The notes under the pieces are model-generated. The model saw nothing but the letters and a program-made list of their open reading frames with translations. It was not told the origin of the DNA and searched no databases. The translations under genes were made by a program, and so were the position numbers. This document shows, one piece after another, positions 47,235 through 59,070 of a DNA stretch of 64,000 nucleotides. Source of the stretch: Astropecten irregularis (Eukaryota; Echinodermata; Asteroidea; Paxillosida; Astropectinidae); assembly GCA_963971285.1 (NCBI GenBank), contig OZ020247.1:11242614-11306613 (forward strand). The letters run 5' to 3'. The stretch's first letter is position 1. Each line of letters starts with the position of its first letter.

Positions 47235-48311
47235 TCCGCCTGCTTCACTGTTTTCTCGCATAGCGTGTGGTGCTATACTTGGAATTTCGGCCATGAACAT
47301 GACTTTGGATTTTGGCACAGGCCATACCATCCTGTAGGGTACATCTGGGGCTACATTTCGTGCAAGTTGTAGCTCGATAGCCTAAGTATTGAGGGAGAAA
47401 TTACAAACTCTAGCTTTAAAAAAGTGTATTATAGTCTAAGTGCAGTCTTAATTGCGCCTGCGTCTCTGTTTTCTCGCATAACGTGTGGTGCTATACTTGG
47501 ATTTTCGGCCATGAACATGACTTTGGATTTTGGCACAGGCCATACCATCCTGTAGGGTACATCTGGGGCTACATTTCATGCAAGTCTCAGATCAATAGCC
47601 TCAGTATTGGGGGAGAAATTTCAAACTCTAGCTTAAAAACGTGTGTCATAGTCTAAGTGCAGTCTTAGTTGCGCCTGCTTCGCTGTTTTCTCGCATAGCG
47701 TGTAGTGCTATACTTGGATTTTCGTCCAAGAACATGACTTTGGATTTCACCACAGCCCATACCGTCCTGTAGGGTACATCTGGGACTACATTTCGTGCAA
47801 GTTTTAGCTCGATTGCCTCAGTATTTGGGGAGAAATTTCATACTCTTCCGTAAAAAGGTTTGTCATAGTCTAAGGGCATTCTTAATCGCGCCTTCTTCGC
47901 TGTTTTCTCGTATAGCGTGTGGTGCTATACTTGGATTTTCGGCCATGAAAATGACTTTGGATTTTGGCACAGACCATACCATCCTGTAGGGTACATCTGG
48001 GGCTACATTTCGTGCAAGTTTCAGATCGATAGCCTCAGTATTTGGGGAGAAATTTCAAACTATAGTGTAAAAAAAAGTGTCTCATAGTCTTAGTGCAGTC
48101 TTAATTGCGCCTGCTCGGCTGTTTTCTCGCATAGCGTGTGGGGCTATACTTGGATTTTCGGCCAAGAACATGACTTTGGATTTCACCACAGCCCACACCA
48201 TCCTGTAGGGTCCATCTGGGGCTACATTTTGTGCAAGTTTCAGATTGATAGCCTCAGTATTTGGGGAGAAATTTCAAACTCTAGCGTAAAAAAGTGTCTC
48301 ATAGTCTTAGT
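47235..48311 (+). repeat. Extra 1,305-bp hexamer gained in giant block 2
   Basis: Sequence here matches that 1,305 bp upstream from about 45,930, including the GTCCAAGAAC and TCATACTCTTCC monomers (46,490 and 47,795). Block 1 has no such extra copy: its offset to block 2 changes from 18,720 to 20,025 bp exactly here. Private substitutions are CAAGTCTCAG near 47,581 and TGTAGTGC near 47,701. The same 1,305-bp step is seen again at 62,373-63,678. Confidence 0.82.
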
Positions 48312-49665
48312 GTATAGTCTTAATTGCGCCTGCTCGGCTGTTTTCTCGCATAGCGTGTGGTGCTATACTTGGATTTTCGGCCAAGAACATGACTTTGGAT
48401 TTCACCACAGCCCACACTATCCTGTAGAGTATATCTGGGGCTACATTTCGTGCAAGTTTCAGATTGATAGCCTCAGTATTTGGGGAGAAATTTCAAACTC
48501 TAGCGTAAAAAATTGTGTCATAGTCTATAAGTGCAGTCTTAATTGCGCCTGCTTTTCTGTTTTCTCGCATACCGTGTGGTGCTATACTTGGATTTTCGGC
48601 CATGAACATGACTTTGGATTTTAGTACAGGCCATACCATCCTGTAGGGTACATCTGGGGCTACATTTCGTGCAAGTTTTAGATCAATAGCCTCAGTATTT
48701 GGGGAGAAATTTCAAACTCTAGCGTAAAAAAGTGTGTCATAGTCTTAGTATATAGTCTTAATTGCGCCTGCTTTTCTGTTTTCTCGCATAACGTGTGGTG
48801 CTATACTTGGATTTTCGGCCATGAACATGACTTTGGATTTTGGCACAGGCCATACCATCCTGTAGGGTACATCTGGGGCTACATTTCGTGCAGGTTTCAG
48901 ATTGATAGCCTCAGTATTTGGGGAGAAATTTCAAACTCTAGCGTAAAAAATTGTGTCATAGTCTATAAGTGCAGTCTTAATTGCGCCTGCTTTTCTGTTT
49001 TCTCGCATACCGTGTGGTGCTATACTTGGATTTTCGGCCATGAACATGACTTTGGATTTTAGTACAGGCCATACCATCCTGTAGGGTACATCTGGGGCTA
49101 CATTTCGTGCAAGTTTTAGATCAATAGCCTCAGTATTTGGGGAGAAATTTCAAACTCTAGCGTAAAAAAGTGTGTCATAGTCTATAAGTGCAGTCTTAAT
49201 TGCGCCTGCTTTTCTGTTTTCTCGCATACCGTGTGGTGCTATACTTGGATTTTCGGCCATGAACATGACTTTGGATTTTGGCACAGGCCATACCATCCTG
49301 TAGGGTACATCTGGGGCTACATTTCGTGCAGGTTTCAGATTGATAGCCTCAGTATTTGGGGAGAAATTTCAAACTCTAGCGTAAAAAATTGTGTCATAGT
49401 CTATAAGTGCAGTCTTAATTGCGCCTGCTTTTCTGTTTTCTCGCATACCGTGTGGTGCTATACTTGGATTTTCGGCCATGAACATGACTTTGGATTTTAG
49501 TACAGGCCATACCATCCTGTAGGGTACATCTGGGGCTACATTTCGTGCAAGTTTTAGATCAATAGCCTCAGTATTTGGGGAGAAATTTCAAACTCTAGCG
49601 TAAAAAAGTGTGTCATAGTCTTAGTATATAGTCTTAATTGCGCCTGCATCCCTGTTTTCTCGCAT
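48312..49665 (+). repeat. 438-bp dimeric repeat, copy in giant block 2
   Basis: Copy of 28,287-29,640 at an offset of 20,025 bp, with the same alternating GCATACCGTG and GCAGGTTTCAGATTG monomers and the same +2 anchor variants. I saw no differences from block 1 in the parts I compared. Confidence 0.83.
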
Positions 49666-49977
49666 AACGTGTGGTGCTATACTTGGATTTTCGGCCATGA
49701 ACATGACTTTGGATTTTGGCACAGGCCATACCATCCTGTAGGGTACATCTGGGGCTACATTTCATGCAAGTTTCAGATCAATAGCCTCAGTATTGGGGGA
49801 GAAATTTCAAACTCTAGCGTAAAAACGTGTGTCATAGTCTAAGTGCAGTCTTAGTTGCGCCTGCTTCGCTGTTTTCTCGCATAGCGTGTGGTGCTATACT
49901 TGGATTTTCGTCCAAGAACATGACTTTGGATTTCACCACAGCCCATACCGTCCTGTAGGGTACATCTGGGACTACAT

Positions 49978-52900
49978 TTCGTGCAAGTTTTAGCTCGATT
50001 GCCTCAGTATTTGGGGAGAAATTTCAAACTCTTCCGTAAAAAGGTTTGTCATAGTCTAAGGGCAGTCTTAATCGCGCCTTCTTCGCTGTTTTCTCGTATA
50101 GCGTGTGGTGCTATACTTGGATTTTCGGGCATGAAAATGACTTTGGATTTTGGCACAGACCATACCATCCTGTAGGGTCCATCTGGGGCTACATTTTGTG
50201 CAAGTTTCAGATTGATAGCCTCAGTATTTGGGGAGAAATTTCAAACTCTAGCGTAAAAAAGTGTCTCATAGTCTTAGTGTATAGTCTTAATTGCGCCTGC
50301 TCGGCTGTTTTCTCGCATAGCGTGTGGTGCTATACTTGGATTTTCGGCCAAGAACATGACTTTGGATTTCACCACAGCCCATACCACCCTGTAGGGTACA
50401 TCTGGGGCTACATTTCGTGCAAGTTTCAGATTGATAGCCTCAGTATTTGGGGAGAAATTTCAAACTCTAGCGTAAAAACGTGTGTCATAGTCTATAAGTG
50501 CAGTCTTAATTGCGCCTGCTTTTCTGTTTTCTCGCATACCGTGTGGTGCTATACTTGGATTTTCGGCCATGAACATGACTTTGGATTTTAGCACAGGCCA
50601 TACCATCCTGTAGGGTACATCTGGGGCTACATTTCATGCAAGTTTCAGATCGATAGCCTCAGTATTTGGGGAGATATTTCAAACTCTAGCGTAAAAAAGT
50701 GTGTCATAGTCTATAAGTGCAGTCTTAATTGCGCCTGCTTTTCTGTTTTCTCGCATAGCGTGTGGTGTTATACTTGGAATTTCGGCCATGAACATGACTT
50801 TGGATTTCGGCTCAGCCCATACCATCCTGTAGGGTACATTTGGGGCTACATTTCGTGCAGGTTTCAGCTCGATATCTTCAGTATTGGGGGAGAAATTTTA
50901 AACTCTAGCTTAAAAATTGTCTCATAGTGTAAGTGCTGTCTTAATTGCGCCTGCTTCATTGTTTTCTCGCATAGCATGTGGTGATATATTTGGATTTTTG
51001 GCCATAAACATGACTTTGTATTTCGTCACAGACCATACCATCCTGTAGGATATATCTGGGGCTACATTTCGTGCAAGTTTCAGCTCGATAGCTTCAGTAT
51101 TGGGGGAGAAATTTCAAACTCGAACGTAAAAAAGTGTCTCATAGTCTAAGTGCAGTCTTAATTGCGCCTGCTTCTCTTTTTTCTCGCGTAGCGTGTGGTG
51201 TTATACTTGGATTTTCGGCCATGAACATGACTTTGGATTTTGGCACAGCCCATACTTTCCTGTAGGGTACATCTGGGGCTTCATTTCGTGCAAGTTTCAG
51301 CTCGATAGCATCAGTATTGGGGGAGAAATGTCAAACTCTAGCGTACAAAAGTGTCTCATAGTCTAAGTGCAGTCTTAATTGCGCCTGCTTCGCTGTTTTC
51401 TCACATAGCGTGTGGTGCTATACTTGGATTTTCGGCCATGAACATGACTTTGGATTTTGGCACAGCCCCTACCATCCTGTAGGGTACATCTGGGGCTACA
51501 TTTCGTGCAAGTTTCAGCTCGATAGCATCAGTATTGGGGGAGAAATTTCAAACTGTAGCGTAAAAAAGTGTCTCATAGTCTAAGTGCAGTCTTAATTGCG
51601 CCTGCTTCGCTGTTTTTTCGGATAGCGTGTGGTGCTATACTTGGATTTTCGGCCATGAACATGTCTTTAAATGTTATTTAAGCCCATACCATCCTGTAGG
51701 TTACATCTGGGGCTACATTTCGTGCAAGTTTTAGCTCGATTGCCTCAGTATTTGGGGAGAAATTTCAAACTCTTCCGTAAAAAAGTTTGTCATAGTCTAA
51801 GGGCAGTCTTAATCGCGCCTTCTTCGCTGTTTTCTCGTATAGCATGTGGTGCTATACTTGGATTTTAGGCCATGAACATGACTTTGGATTTTACCACAGA
51901 CCATACCATCCTGTAGGTTACATCTGGGGCTACATTTCCTTCAAGTTTCAGATTGATAGCTTCAGTATTTGGGGAGAAATTTCAAACTCTAGCGTAAAAA
52001 AGTGTCTCATAGTCTTAGTGTATAGTCTTAATTGCGCCTGCTCGGCTGTTTTCTCGCATAGCGTGTGGTGCTATACTTGGATTTTCGGCCAAGAACATGA
52101 CTTTGGATTTCACCACAGCCCATACCACCCTGTAGGGTACATCTGGGGCTACATTTCGTGCAAGTTTCAGATTGATAGCCTCAGTATTTGGGGAGAAATT
52201 TCAAACTCTAGCGTAAAAACGTGTGTCATAGTCTATAAGTGCAGTCTTAATTGCGCCTGCTTTTCTGTTTTCTCGCATACCGTGTGGTGCTATACTTGGA
52301 TTTTCGGCCATGAACATGACTTTGGATTTTAGCACAGGCCATACCATCCTGTAGGGTACATCTGGGGCTACATTTCATGCAAGTTTCAGATCGATAGCCT
52401 CAGTATTTGGGGAGATATTTCAAACTCTAGCGTAAAAAAGTGTGTCATAGTCTATAAGTGCTGTCTTAATTGCGCCTGCTTTTCTGTTTTCTCGCATAGC
52501 GTGTGGTGTTATACTTGGAATTTCGGCCATGAACATGACTTTGGATTTTAGCACAGGCCATACCATCCTGTAGGGTACATTTGGGGCTACATTTCGTGCA
52601 GGTTTCAGCTCGATATCTTCAGTATTGGGGGAGAAATTTTAAACTCTAGCTTAAAAATTGTCTCATAGTGTAAGTGCTGTCTTAATGGCGCCTGCTTCAT
52701 TGTTTTCTCGCATAGCATGTGGTGATATATTTGGATTTTTGGCCATAAACATGACTTTGTATTTCGTCACAGACCATACCATCCTGTAGGATATATCTGG
52801 GGCTACATTTCGTGCAAGTTTCAGCTCGATAGCTTCAGTATTGGGGGAGAAATTTCAAACTCGAACGTAAAAAAGTGTCTCATAGTCTAAGTGCAGTCTT

Positions 52901-53584
52901 AATTGCGCCTGCTTCTCTTTTTTCTCGCGTAGCGTGTGGTGTTATACTTGGATTTTCGGCCATGAACATGACTTTGGATTTTGGCACAGCCCATACTTTC
53001 CTGTAGGGTACATCTGGGGCTTCATTTCGTGCAAGTTTCAGCTCGATAGCATCAGTATTGGGGGAGAAATGTCAAACTCTAGCGTACAAAAGTGTCTCAT
53101 AGTCTAAGTGCAGTCTTAATTGCGCCTGCTTCGCTGTTTTCTCACATAGCGTGTGGTGCTATACTTGGATTTTCGGCCATGAACATGACTTTGGATTTTG
53201 GCACAGCCCCTACCATCCTGTAGGGTACATCTGGGGCTACATTTCGTGCAAGTTTCAGCTCGATAGCATCAGTATTGGGGGAGAAATTTCAAACTGTAGC
53301 GTAAAAAAGTGTCTCATAGTCTAAGTGCAGTCTTAATTGCGCCTGCTTCGCTGTTTTTTCGGATAGCGTGTGGTGCTATACTTGGATTTTCGGCCATGAA
53401 CATGTCTTTAAATGTTATTTAAGCCCATACCATCCTGTAGGTTACATCTGGGGCTACATTTCGTGCAAGTTTTAGCTCGATTGCCTCAGTATTTGGGGAG
53501 AAATTTCAAACTCTTCCGTAAAAAAGTTTGTCATAGTCTAAGGGCAGTCTTAATCGCGCCTTCTTCGCTGTTTTCTCGTATAGC
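49978..53584 (+). repeat. 1,741-bp octamer repeat in tandem, giant block 2
   Basis: Two consecutive 8-monomer units and the start of a third are spaced at 1,741 bp: GTGCAAGTTTTAGCTCGATTG at 49,981, 51,722 and 53,463. The copies differ in a few places, such as GGATTTCGGCTCAGCC near 50,802 against GGATTTTAGCACAGGCC near 52,543. Another is CATTTCCTTCAAG at 51,933, where most units have CATTTCGTGCAAG. The third copy stops at 53,584, where the ectopic GTTTCAGATCAATA patch begins. Confidence 0.84.
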
Positions 53585-56392
53585 GTTTCAGATCAATACT
53601 TGGATTTTCGGCCATGAACATGACTTTGGATTTTGGCACAGACCATACCATCCTGTAGGGTACATCTGGGGCTACATTTCGTGCAAGTTTTAGCTTGATA
53701 GCCTCAGTATTTGGGGAGAAATTTCAAACTCTAGCATAAAAACGTGTGTCATAGTCTAAGTGCAGTCTTAATTGCGCCTTCTTCGCTGTTTTCTCGTATA
53801 GCGTTTCAGATCAATACTTGGATTTTCGGCCATGAACGTGACTTTGGATTTTGGCACAGACCATACCATCCTGTAGGGTACATCTGGGGCTACATTTCGT
53901 GCAAGTTTTAGCTTGATAGCCTCAGTATTTGAGGAGAAATTTCAAACTCTAGCTTAAAAAAGTGTGTCATAGTCTAAGTGTATAATTATGTTTAGTCTTA
54001 ATTGCGCCTGCTTCGCTGTTTTCTCGCATAACGTGTGGTGCTATACTTGGATTTTCGGCCATGAACATGACTTTGGATTTTGGCACAGGCCATACCATCC
54101 TGTAGGGTACATCTGGGGCTACATTTCGTGCAAGTTTTAGTTCGATAGCCTCAGTATTTGGGGAGATATTTCAAACTCGAGCGTAAAAAAGTGTGTCATA
54201 GTCTAAGTGCAGTCTTAATTGCGCCTGCTTCGCTGTTTTCTCGCATAACGTGTGGTGCTATACTTGGATTTTCGGCCATGAACATGACTTTGGATTTTGG
54301 CACAGACCATACCATCCTGTAGGGTACATCTGGGGCTACATTTCGTGCAAGTTTCAGATCGATAGCCTCAGTATTTGGGGAGAAATTTCAAACTATAGTG
54401 TAAAAAAAAGTGTCTCATAGTCTTAGTGCAGTCTTAATTGCGCCTGCTCGGCTGTTTTCTCGCATAGCGTGTGGGGCTATACTTGGATTTTCGGCCAAGA
54501 ACATGATTTTGGATTTCACCATAGCCCATACCACCCTGTAGGTTACATCTGGGGCTACATTTCGTGCAAGTTTTAGCTCGATTGCCTCAGTATTTGGGGA
54601 GAAATTTCAAACTCTTCCGTAAAAAAGTTTGTCATAGTCTAAGGGCATTCTTAATCGCGCCTTCTTCGCTGTTTTCTCGTATAGCGTGTGGTGTTATACT
54701 TGGATTTTCGGCCATGAACATGACTTTGGATTTTGGCACAGACCATAACATCCTGTAGGGTACATCTGGGGCTACATTTCGTGCAAGTTTCAGCTCGATA
54801 GCATCAGTATTGGGGGAGAAATTTCAAACTCTAGCGTAAATAAGTGTCTCATAGTCTAAGTGCAGTCTTAATTGCGCCTGCCTCGCTGATTTCTCGCATA
54901 GCGTTTGGTGATATACTTGGATTTTCGGCCATGAACATGACTTTGGATTTCCACTCAGCCCATACCATCCTGTAGGGTACATCTGGGGCTACATTTCGGG
55001 CAAATGTCAGCTTGATAGCATCAGTATTGGGGGAGAAATTTCAAACTCTAGCGTAAAAAAGTGTCTTATAGTCTAAGTGCAGTCTTAATTGCGCCTGCCT
55101 CGCTGATTTCTCGCATAGCGTTTGGTGATATACTTGGATTTTCGGCCATGAACATGACTTTGGATTTCCACTCAGCCCATACCATCCTGTAGGGTACATC
55201 TGGGGCTACATTTCGGGCAAATGTCAGCTCGATAGTTTCAGTATTGGGGGAGAAATTTCTAACTCTAGCGTAAAAAAGTGTCTCATAGTCTAAGTGCAGT
55301 CTTAATTGCGCCTGCTTCTCTGCTTTCTCGCATAGCGTGTGGTGTTATACTTGGATTTTCGGCCATGAACATGCCTTTGGATTTTGGCACAGCCCACACC
55401 ATCCTGTAGGGTAGATCTGGGGCTACATTTCATGCAAGTTTCAGCTCGATAGTTTCAGTATTGGGGGAGAAATTTCTAACTCTAGCGTAAAAAAGTGTCT
55501 CATAGTCTAAGTGCAGTCTTAATTGCGCCTGCTTCTCTGCTTTCTCGCATAGCGTGTGGTGTTATACTTGGATTTTCGGCCATGAACATGACTTTGGATT
55601 TTGGCACAGCACCATACCATCCAGTAGGGTACATCTGGGGCTACATTTCGGGCAAATGTCAGCTCGATAGTTTCAGTATTGGGGGAGAAATTTCTAACTC
55701 TAGCGTAAAAAAGTGTCTCATAGTCTAAGTGCAGTCTAAATTGCGCCTGCTTCTCTGTTTTCTCGCACAGCGTGTGGTGCTATACTTGGATTTTCGGCCA
55801 TCAACATTACTTTGGATTTCGGCACCGGCCATTCAATTTTGTAGGGTACATCTGGGGCTACATTTCGTGCAAGTTTCAGATCGATAGCCTCAGTATTTGG
55901 GGAGAAATTTCAAACTCTAGCGTAAAAACGTGTGTCATAGTCTAAGTGCAGTCTTAATTGCGCCTGCTTCACTGTTTTCTCGCATAGCTTGTGGTGCTAT
56001 ACTTGGAATTTCGGCCATGAACATGACTTTGGATTTCGACTCAGCCCATACCATCCTGTAGGGTACATTTGGGGCTACATTTCGTGCAGGTTTCAGCTCG
56101 ATATCTTCAGTATTGGGGGAGAAATTTTAAACTCTAGCGTAAAAAAGTGTGTCATAGTCTTAGTATATAGTCTTAATTGCGCCTGCTTCGCTGTTTTCTC
56201 GCATAACGTGTGGTGCTATACTTGGATTTTCGGCCATGAACATGACTTTGGATTTTGGCACAGGCCATACCATCCTGTAGGGTACATCTGGGGCTACATT
56301 TCATGCAAGTTTCAGATCAATAGCCTCAGTATTGGGGGAGAAATTTCAAACTCTAGCGTAAAAACGTGTGTCATAGTCTAAGTGCAGTCTTA
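53585..56392 (+). repeat. Diverged satellite monomers at right end of block 2
   Basis: Copy of about 32,905-35,712 at an offset of 20,680 bp, including the ectopic patches, the TATAATTATG anchor insertion (near 53,981), the CCACTCAGCCC units and GGCACCGGCC near 55,821. Nothing other than satellite is present. Confidence 0.82.
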
Positions 56393-57013
56393 GTTGCGCC
56401 TGCTTCGCTGTTTTCTCGCATAGCGTGTGGTGCTATACTTGGATTTTCGTCCAAGAACATGACTTTGGATTTCACCACAGCCCATACCGTCCTGTAGGGT
56501 ACATCTGGGACTACATTTCGTGCAAGTTTTAGCTCGATTGCCTCAGTATTTGGGGAGAAATTTCAAACTCTTCCGTAAAAAGGTTTGTCATAGTCTAAGG
56601 GCATTCTTAATCGCGCCTTCTTCGCTGTTTTCTCGTATAGCGTGTGGTGCTATACTTGGATTTTCGTCCAAGAACATGACTTTGGATTTCACCACAGCCC
56701 ATACCGTCCTGTAGGGTACATCTGGGACTACATTTCGTGCAAGTTTTAGCTCGATTGCCTCAGTATTTGGGGAGAAATTTCAAACTCTAGCGTAAAAAAG
56801 TGTGTCATAGTCTTAGTATATAGTCTTAATTGCGCCTGCTTCGCTGTTTTCTCGCATAACGTGTGGTGCTATACTTGGATTTTCGGCCATGAACATGACT
56901 TTGGATTTTGGCACAGACCATACCATCCTGTAGGGTACATCTGGGGCTATATTTCGTGCAAGTTTGAGATCGATAGCCTCAGTATTTTGGGAGAAATTTC
57001 AAACTATAGTGTA
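56393..57013 (+). repeat. Three satellite monomers linking block 2 to the transposon-bearing repeat
   Basis: GTCCAAGAACATG with ACCACAGCCCATACCGTCC appears twice in succession (near 56,450 and 56,667), followed by a CTTAGTATATAG unit. It partly parallels 49,850 onward at an offset of 6,539 bp. One private variant is CAGTATTTTGGGAG near 56,980. Confidence 0.75.
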
Positions 57014-58287
57014 AAAAAAAGTGTCTCATAGTCTTAGTGCAGTCTTAATTGCGCCTGCTCGGCTGTTTTCTCGCATAGCGTGTGGGGCTATACTTGGATT
57101 TTCGGCCAAGAACATGACTTTGGATTTCACCACAGCCCACACCATCCTGTAGGGTCCATCTGGGGCTACATTTTGTGCAAGTTTCAGATTGATAGCCTCA
57201 GTATTTGGGGAGAAATTTCAAACTCTAGCGTAAAAAATTGTGTCATAGTCTATAAGTGCAGTCTTAATTGCGCCTGCTTTTCTGTTTTCTCGCATACCGT
57301 GTGGTGCTATACTTGGATTTTCGGCCATGAACATGACTTTGGATTTTAGTAGAGGCCATACCATCCTGTAGGGTACATCTGGGGCTACATTTCGTGCAAG
57401 TTTTAGATCAATAGCCTCAGTATTTGGGGAGAAATTTCAAACTCTAGCGTAAAAAAGTGTGTCATAGTCTTAGTATATAGTCTTAATTGCGCCTGCATCG
57501 CTGTTTTCTCGCATAACGTGTGGTGCTATACTTGGATTTTCGGCCATGAACATGACTTTGGATTTTGGCACAGGCCATACCATCCTGTAGGGTACATCTG
57601 GGGCTACATTTCGTGCAAGTTTCAGATTGATAGCCTCAGTATTTGGGGAGAAATTTCAAACTCTAGCGTAAAAACGTGTGTCATAGTCTATAAGTGCAGT
57701 CTTAATTGCGCCTGCTTTTCTGTTTTCTCGCATACCGTGTGGTGCTATACTTGGATTTTCGGCCATGAACATGACTTTGGATTTTAGCGCAGGCCATACC
57801 ATCCTGTAGGGTACATCTGGGGCTACATTTCATGCAAGTTTCAGATCGATAGCCTCAGTATTTGGGGAGATATTTCAATTTCTAGCGTACAAAATGTGTC
57901 ATAGTCTATAAGTGCAGTCTTAATTGCGCCTGCTTCGCTGTTTTCTCGCATAGCGTGTGGTGCTATACTTGGATTTTCGGCCAAGAACATGACTTTGGAT
58001 TTCACCACAGCCCACACCATCCTGTAGAGTACATCTGGGGCTACATTTCGTGCAAGTTTCAGATTGATAGCCTCAGTATTTGGGGAGAAATTTCAAACTC
58101 TAGCGTAAAAAAGTGTGTCATAGTCTATAAGTGCAGTCTTAATTGCGCCTGCTTTTCTGTTTTCTCGCATAGCGTGTGGTGCTATACTTGGAATTTCGGC
58201 CATGAACATGACTTTGGATTTTGGCACAGGCCATACCATCCTGTAGGGTACATCAGGGGCTACATTTCCTGTAAGTTGTAGCTCGAT

Positions 58288-58295
58288 AGCCTAAG
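58288..58295. repeat. Target-site duplication AGCCTAAG, left side of element copy 1
   Basis: AGCCTAAG directly precedes the element and is repeated at 58,593-58,600 directly after it. The joined sequence GATAGCCTAAGTATTGAGG is a common monomer variant, so the empty site is represented in the array. Confidence 0.9.
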
Positions 58296-58592
58296 CAGGC
58301 GCGGTTCTAGAGCCAAAATTTTTGGGGGGCTAGAAGAGCCATTATTTTTTGGGGGGGCTAGAAGACCCAATATTTTGGGTTCTTCTAACACTCGCTTCTG
58401 CTATGTCTTATTAGGGGTCGAAATAGATGCACATTATAGGCCACACAACGCGTTTTTTATGTAATTGGCGCTTAATAACTGAAAAAATCCAGTATTTTCT
58501 AGAATTTTTTTTTTCACTTGCATTTTTTTTGGGGGGCTAGACACAATTTTGGGGGGGCTACAGCCCCCTAGCCCCCCGTAGAACCGCGCCTG
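58296..58592. mobile_element. Non-autonomous hAT-like element (MITE), copy 1, 297 bp
   Basis: The element starts CAGGCGCGGTTCTA and ends TAGAACCGCGCCTG, a perfect 14-bp terminal inverted repeat. It is flanked by the 8-bp direct repeat AGCCTAAG at 58,288-58,295 and 58,593-58,600. Unoccupied monomers carry a single AGCCTAAG at this point (for example 876-883), so the 8 bp is a target-site duplication. An 8-bp duplication and CAGG-type ends with a GCGG motif are known hAT features. At 297 bp with no open frame it cannot encode a transposase and would need one in trans. The interior has several G6-G7 runs followed by CTAG. A subterminal stem-loop has 9-bp arms GGGGGGCTA (58,552-58,560) and TAGCCCCCC (58,569-58,577). 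P-element-like families also make 8-bp duplications, but the ends fit hAT better. Confidence 0.82.
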
Positions 58593-58635
58593 AGCCTAAG
58601 TATTGAGGGTGAAATTCCAAACTCTCACTTAAAAA

Positions 58636-58693
58636 AAGTGTCTCATGTTTTTAGTGCAGTCTTTTAAGACTGCACTAAAAACATGAGACACTT
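58636..58693. repeat. 58-bp foldback palindrome, copy 1
   Basis: Two perfect 28-bp arms (58,636-58,663 and 58,666-58,693) are separated by TT. The left arm begins AAGTGTCTCATG and ends GTGCAGTCTT; the right arm is its reverse complement. The left arm derives from the forward satellite anchor region, while the right arm replaces about 25 bp of normal unit between CAGTCTT and CGCATAGCG. It starts 43 bp after the transposon end. It would form a strong hairpin as single-stranded DNA or RNA. There is no T-run context or upstream gene to make it a terminator. Snap-back synthesis is the likely origin. Confidence 0.92.
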
Positions 58694-58937
58694 CGCATTG
58701 CGTGTGGTGTTATACTTGGATTTTCGGCCATGAACATGACTTTGGATTTTGGCACAGGCCATACCATCCTGTAGGGTACATCTGGGGCTACATTTCATGC
58801 AAGTTTTAGTTCGATAGCCTCAGTATTTAGGGAGATATTTCAAACTCTAGCGTAAAAAAGTGTGTCATAGTCTAAGTGCAGTCTTAATTGCGCCTGCTTC
58901 GCTGTTTTCTCGCATAGCGTGTGGTGCTATACTTGGA

Positions 58938-59070
58938 TTTTCGGCCAAGAACATGACTTTGGATTTCACCACAGCCCATACTGTCCTGTAGGGTACATCT
59001 GGGACTACATTCCGTGCAAGTTTTAGCTCGATAGCCTCAGTATTGAGGGAGAAATTTCAAACTCAAGCGT
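58938..59070 (+). repeat. Satellite spacer between the two 2,057-bp copies
   Basis: Contains one partial monomer with GGCCAAGAACATG, ACCACAGCCCATACTGTCC, CTGGGACTACATTCCG and AACTCAAGCG. It has no counterpart in the second copy, which instead runs into a GGAATTTCGG monomer at 60,995. Confidence 0.75.

Larger units (their letters stand above)
35701..56392 (+). repeat. Giant repeat block, copy 2 (about 20.7 kb)
   Basis: Direct tandem copy of the block starting about 16,981. It differs by an extra 1,305-bp hexamer near 46-48 kb and an extra 655 bp (three monomers) near 51.9-53.5 kb. Single-base differences from copy 1 include TACATATTG at 43,875-43,883 (TACATTTTG in copy 1), GTTAAAACG at 45,241 (GTAAAAACG) and AGTATTGGGGG against AGTATTAGGGG at 31,503. 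The end is about 56,392, where TCTTAGTTGCG follows and not TCTTAATTGCG. If this is an assembly duplication these private differences would not be expected. Confidence 0.88.
57014..58937 (+). repeat. 2,057-bp tandem duplication, copy 1, carrying a transposon
   Basis: Matches 59,071-60,994 at an offset of 2,057 bp over 1,924 bp. The intervening 58,938-59,070 is a satellite stretch found once. It holds five or so 217-219-bp monomers, a 297-bp hAT-like element and a foldback palindrome. Differences from copy 2 include AGTAGAGGCC at 57,347 (AGTACAGGCC), AGCGCAGG at 57,785 (AGCACAGG) and GCCTGCTTTTC at 57,271 (GCCTGTTTTTC). The few differences indicate a recent duplication after the transposon had inserted. 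Confidence 0.9.

Noticed and set aside
16948-56392. Pure assembly duplication of one block
   Set aside because: Private substitutions and two length differences (1,305 and 655 bp) separate the copies, so they are unlikely to be the same molecule assembled twice. A collapsed or haplotype-mixed assembly is still possible and needs read evidence.
58296-58592. piggyBac or Tc1/mariner element
   Set aside because: The flanking duplication is 8 bp and not TTAA or TA, and the ends CAGGCGCGG do not fit those families.
58636-58693. Rho-independent terminator
   Set aside because: The inverted repeat has no gene upstream, no T-run after the stem and is built from satellite bases in an apparently eukaryotic array.
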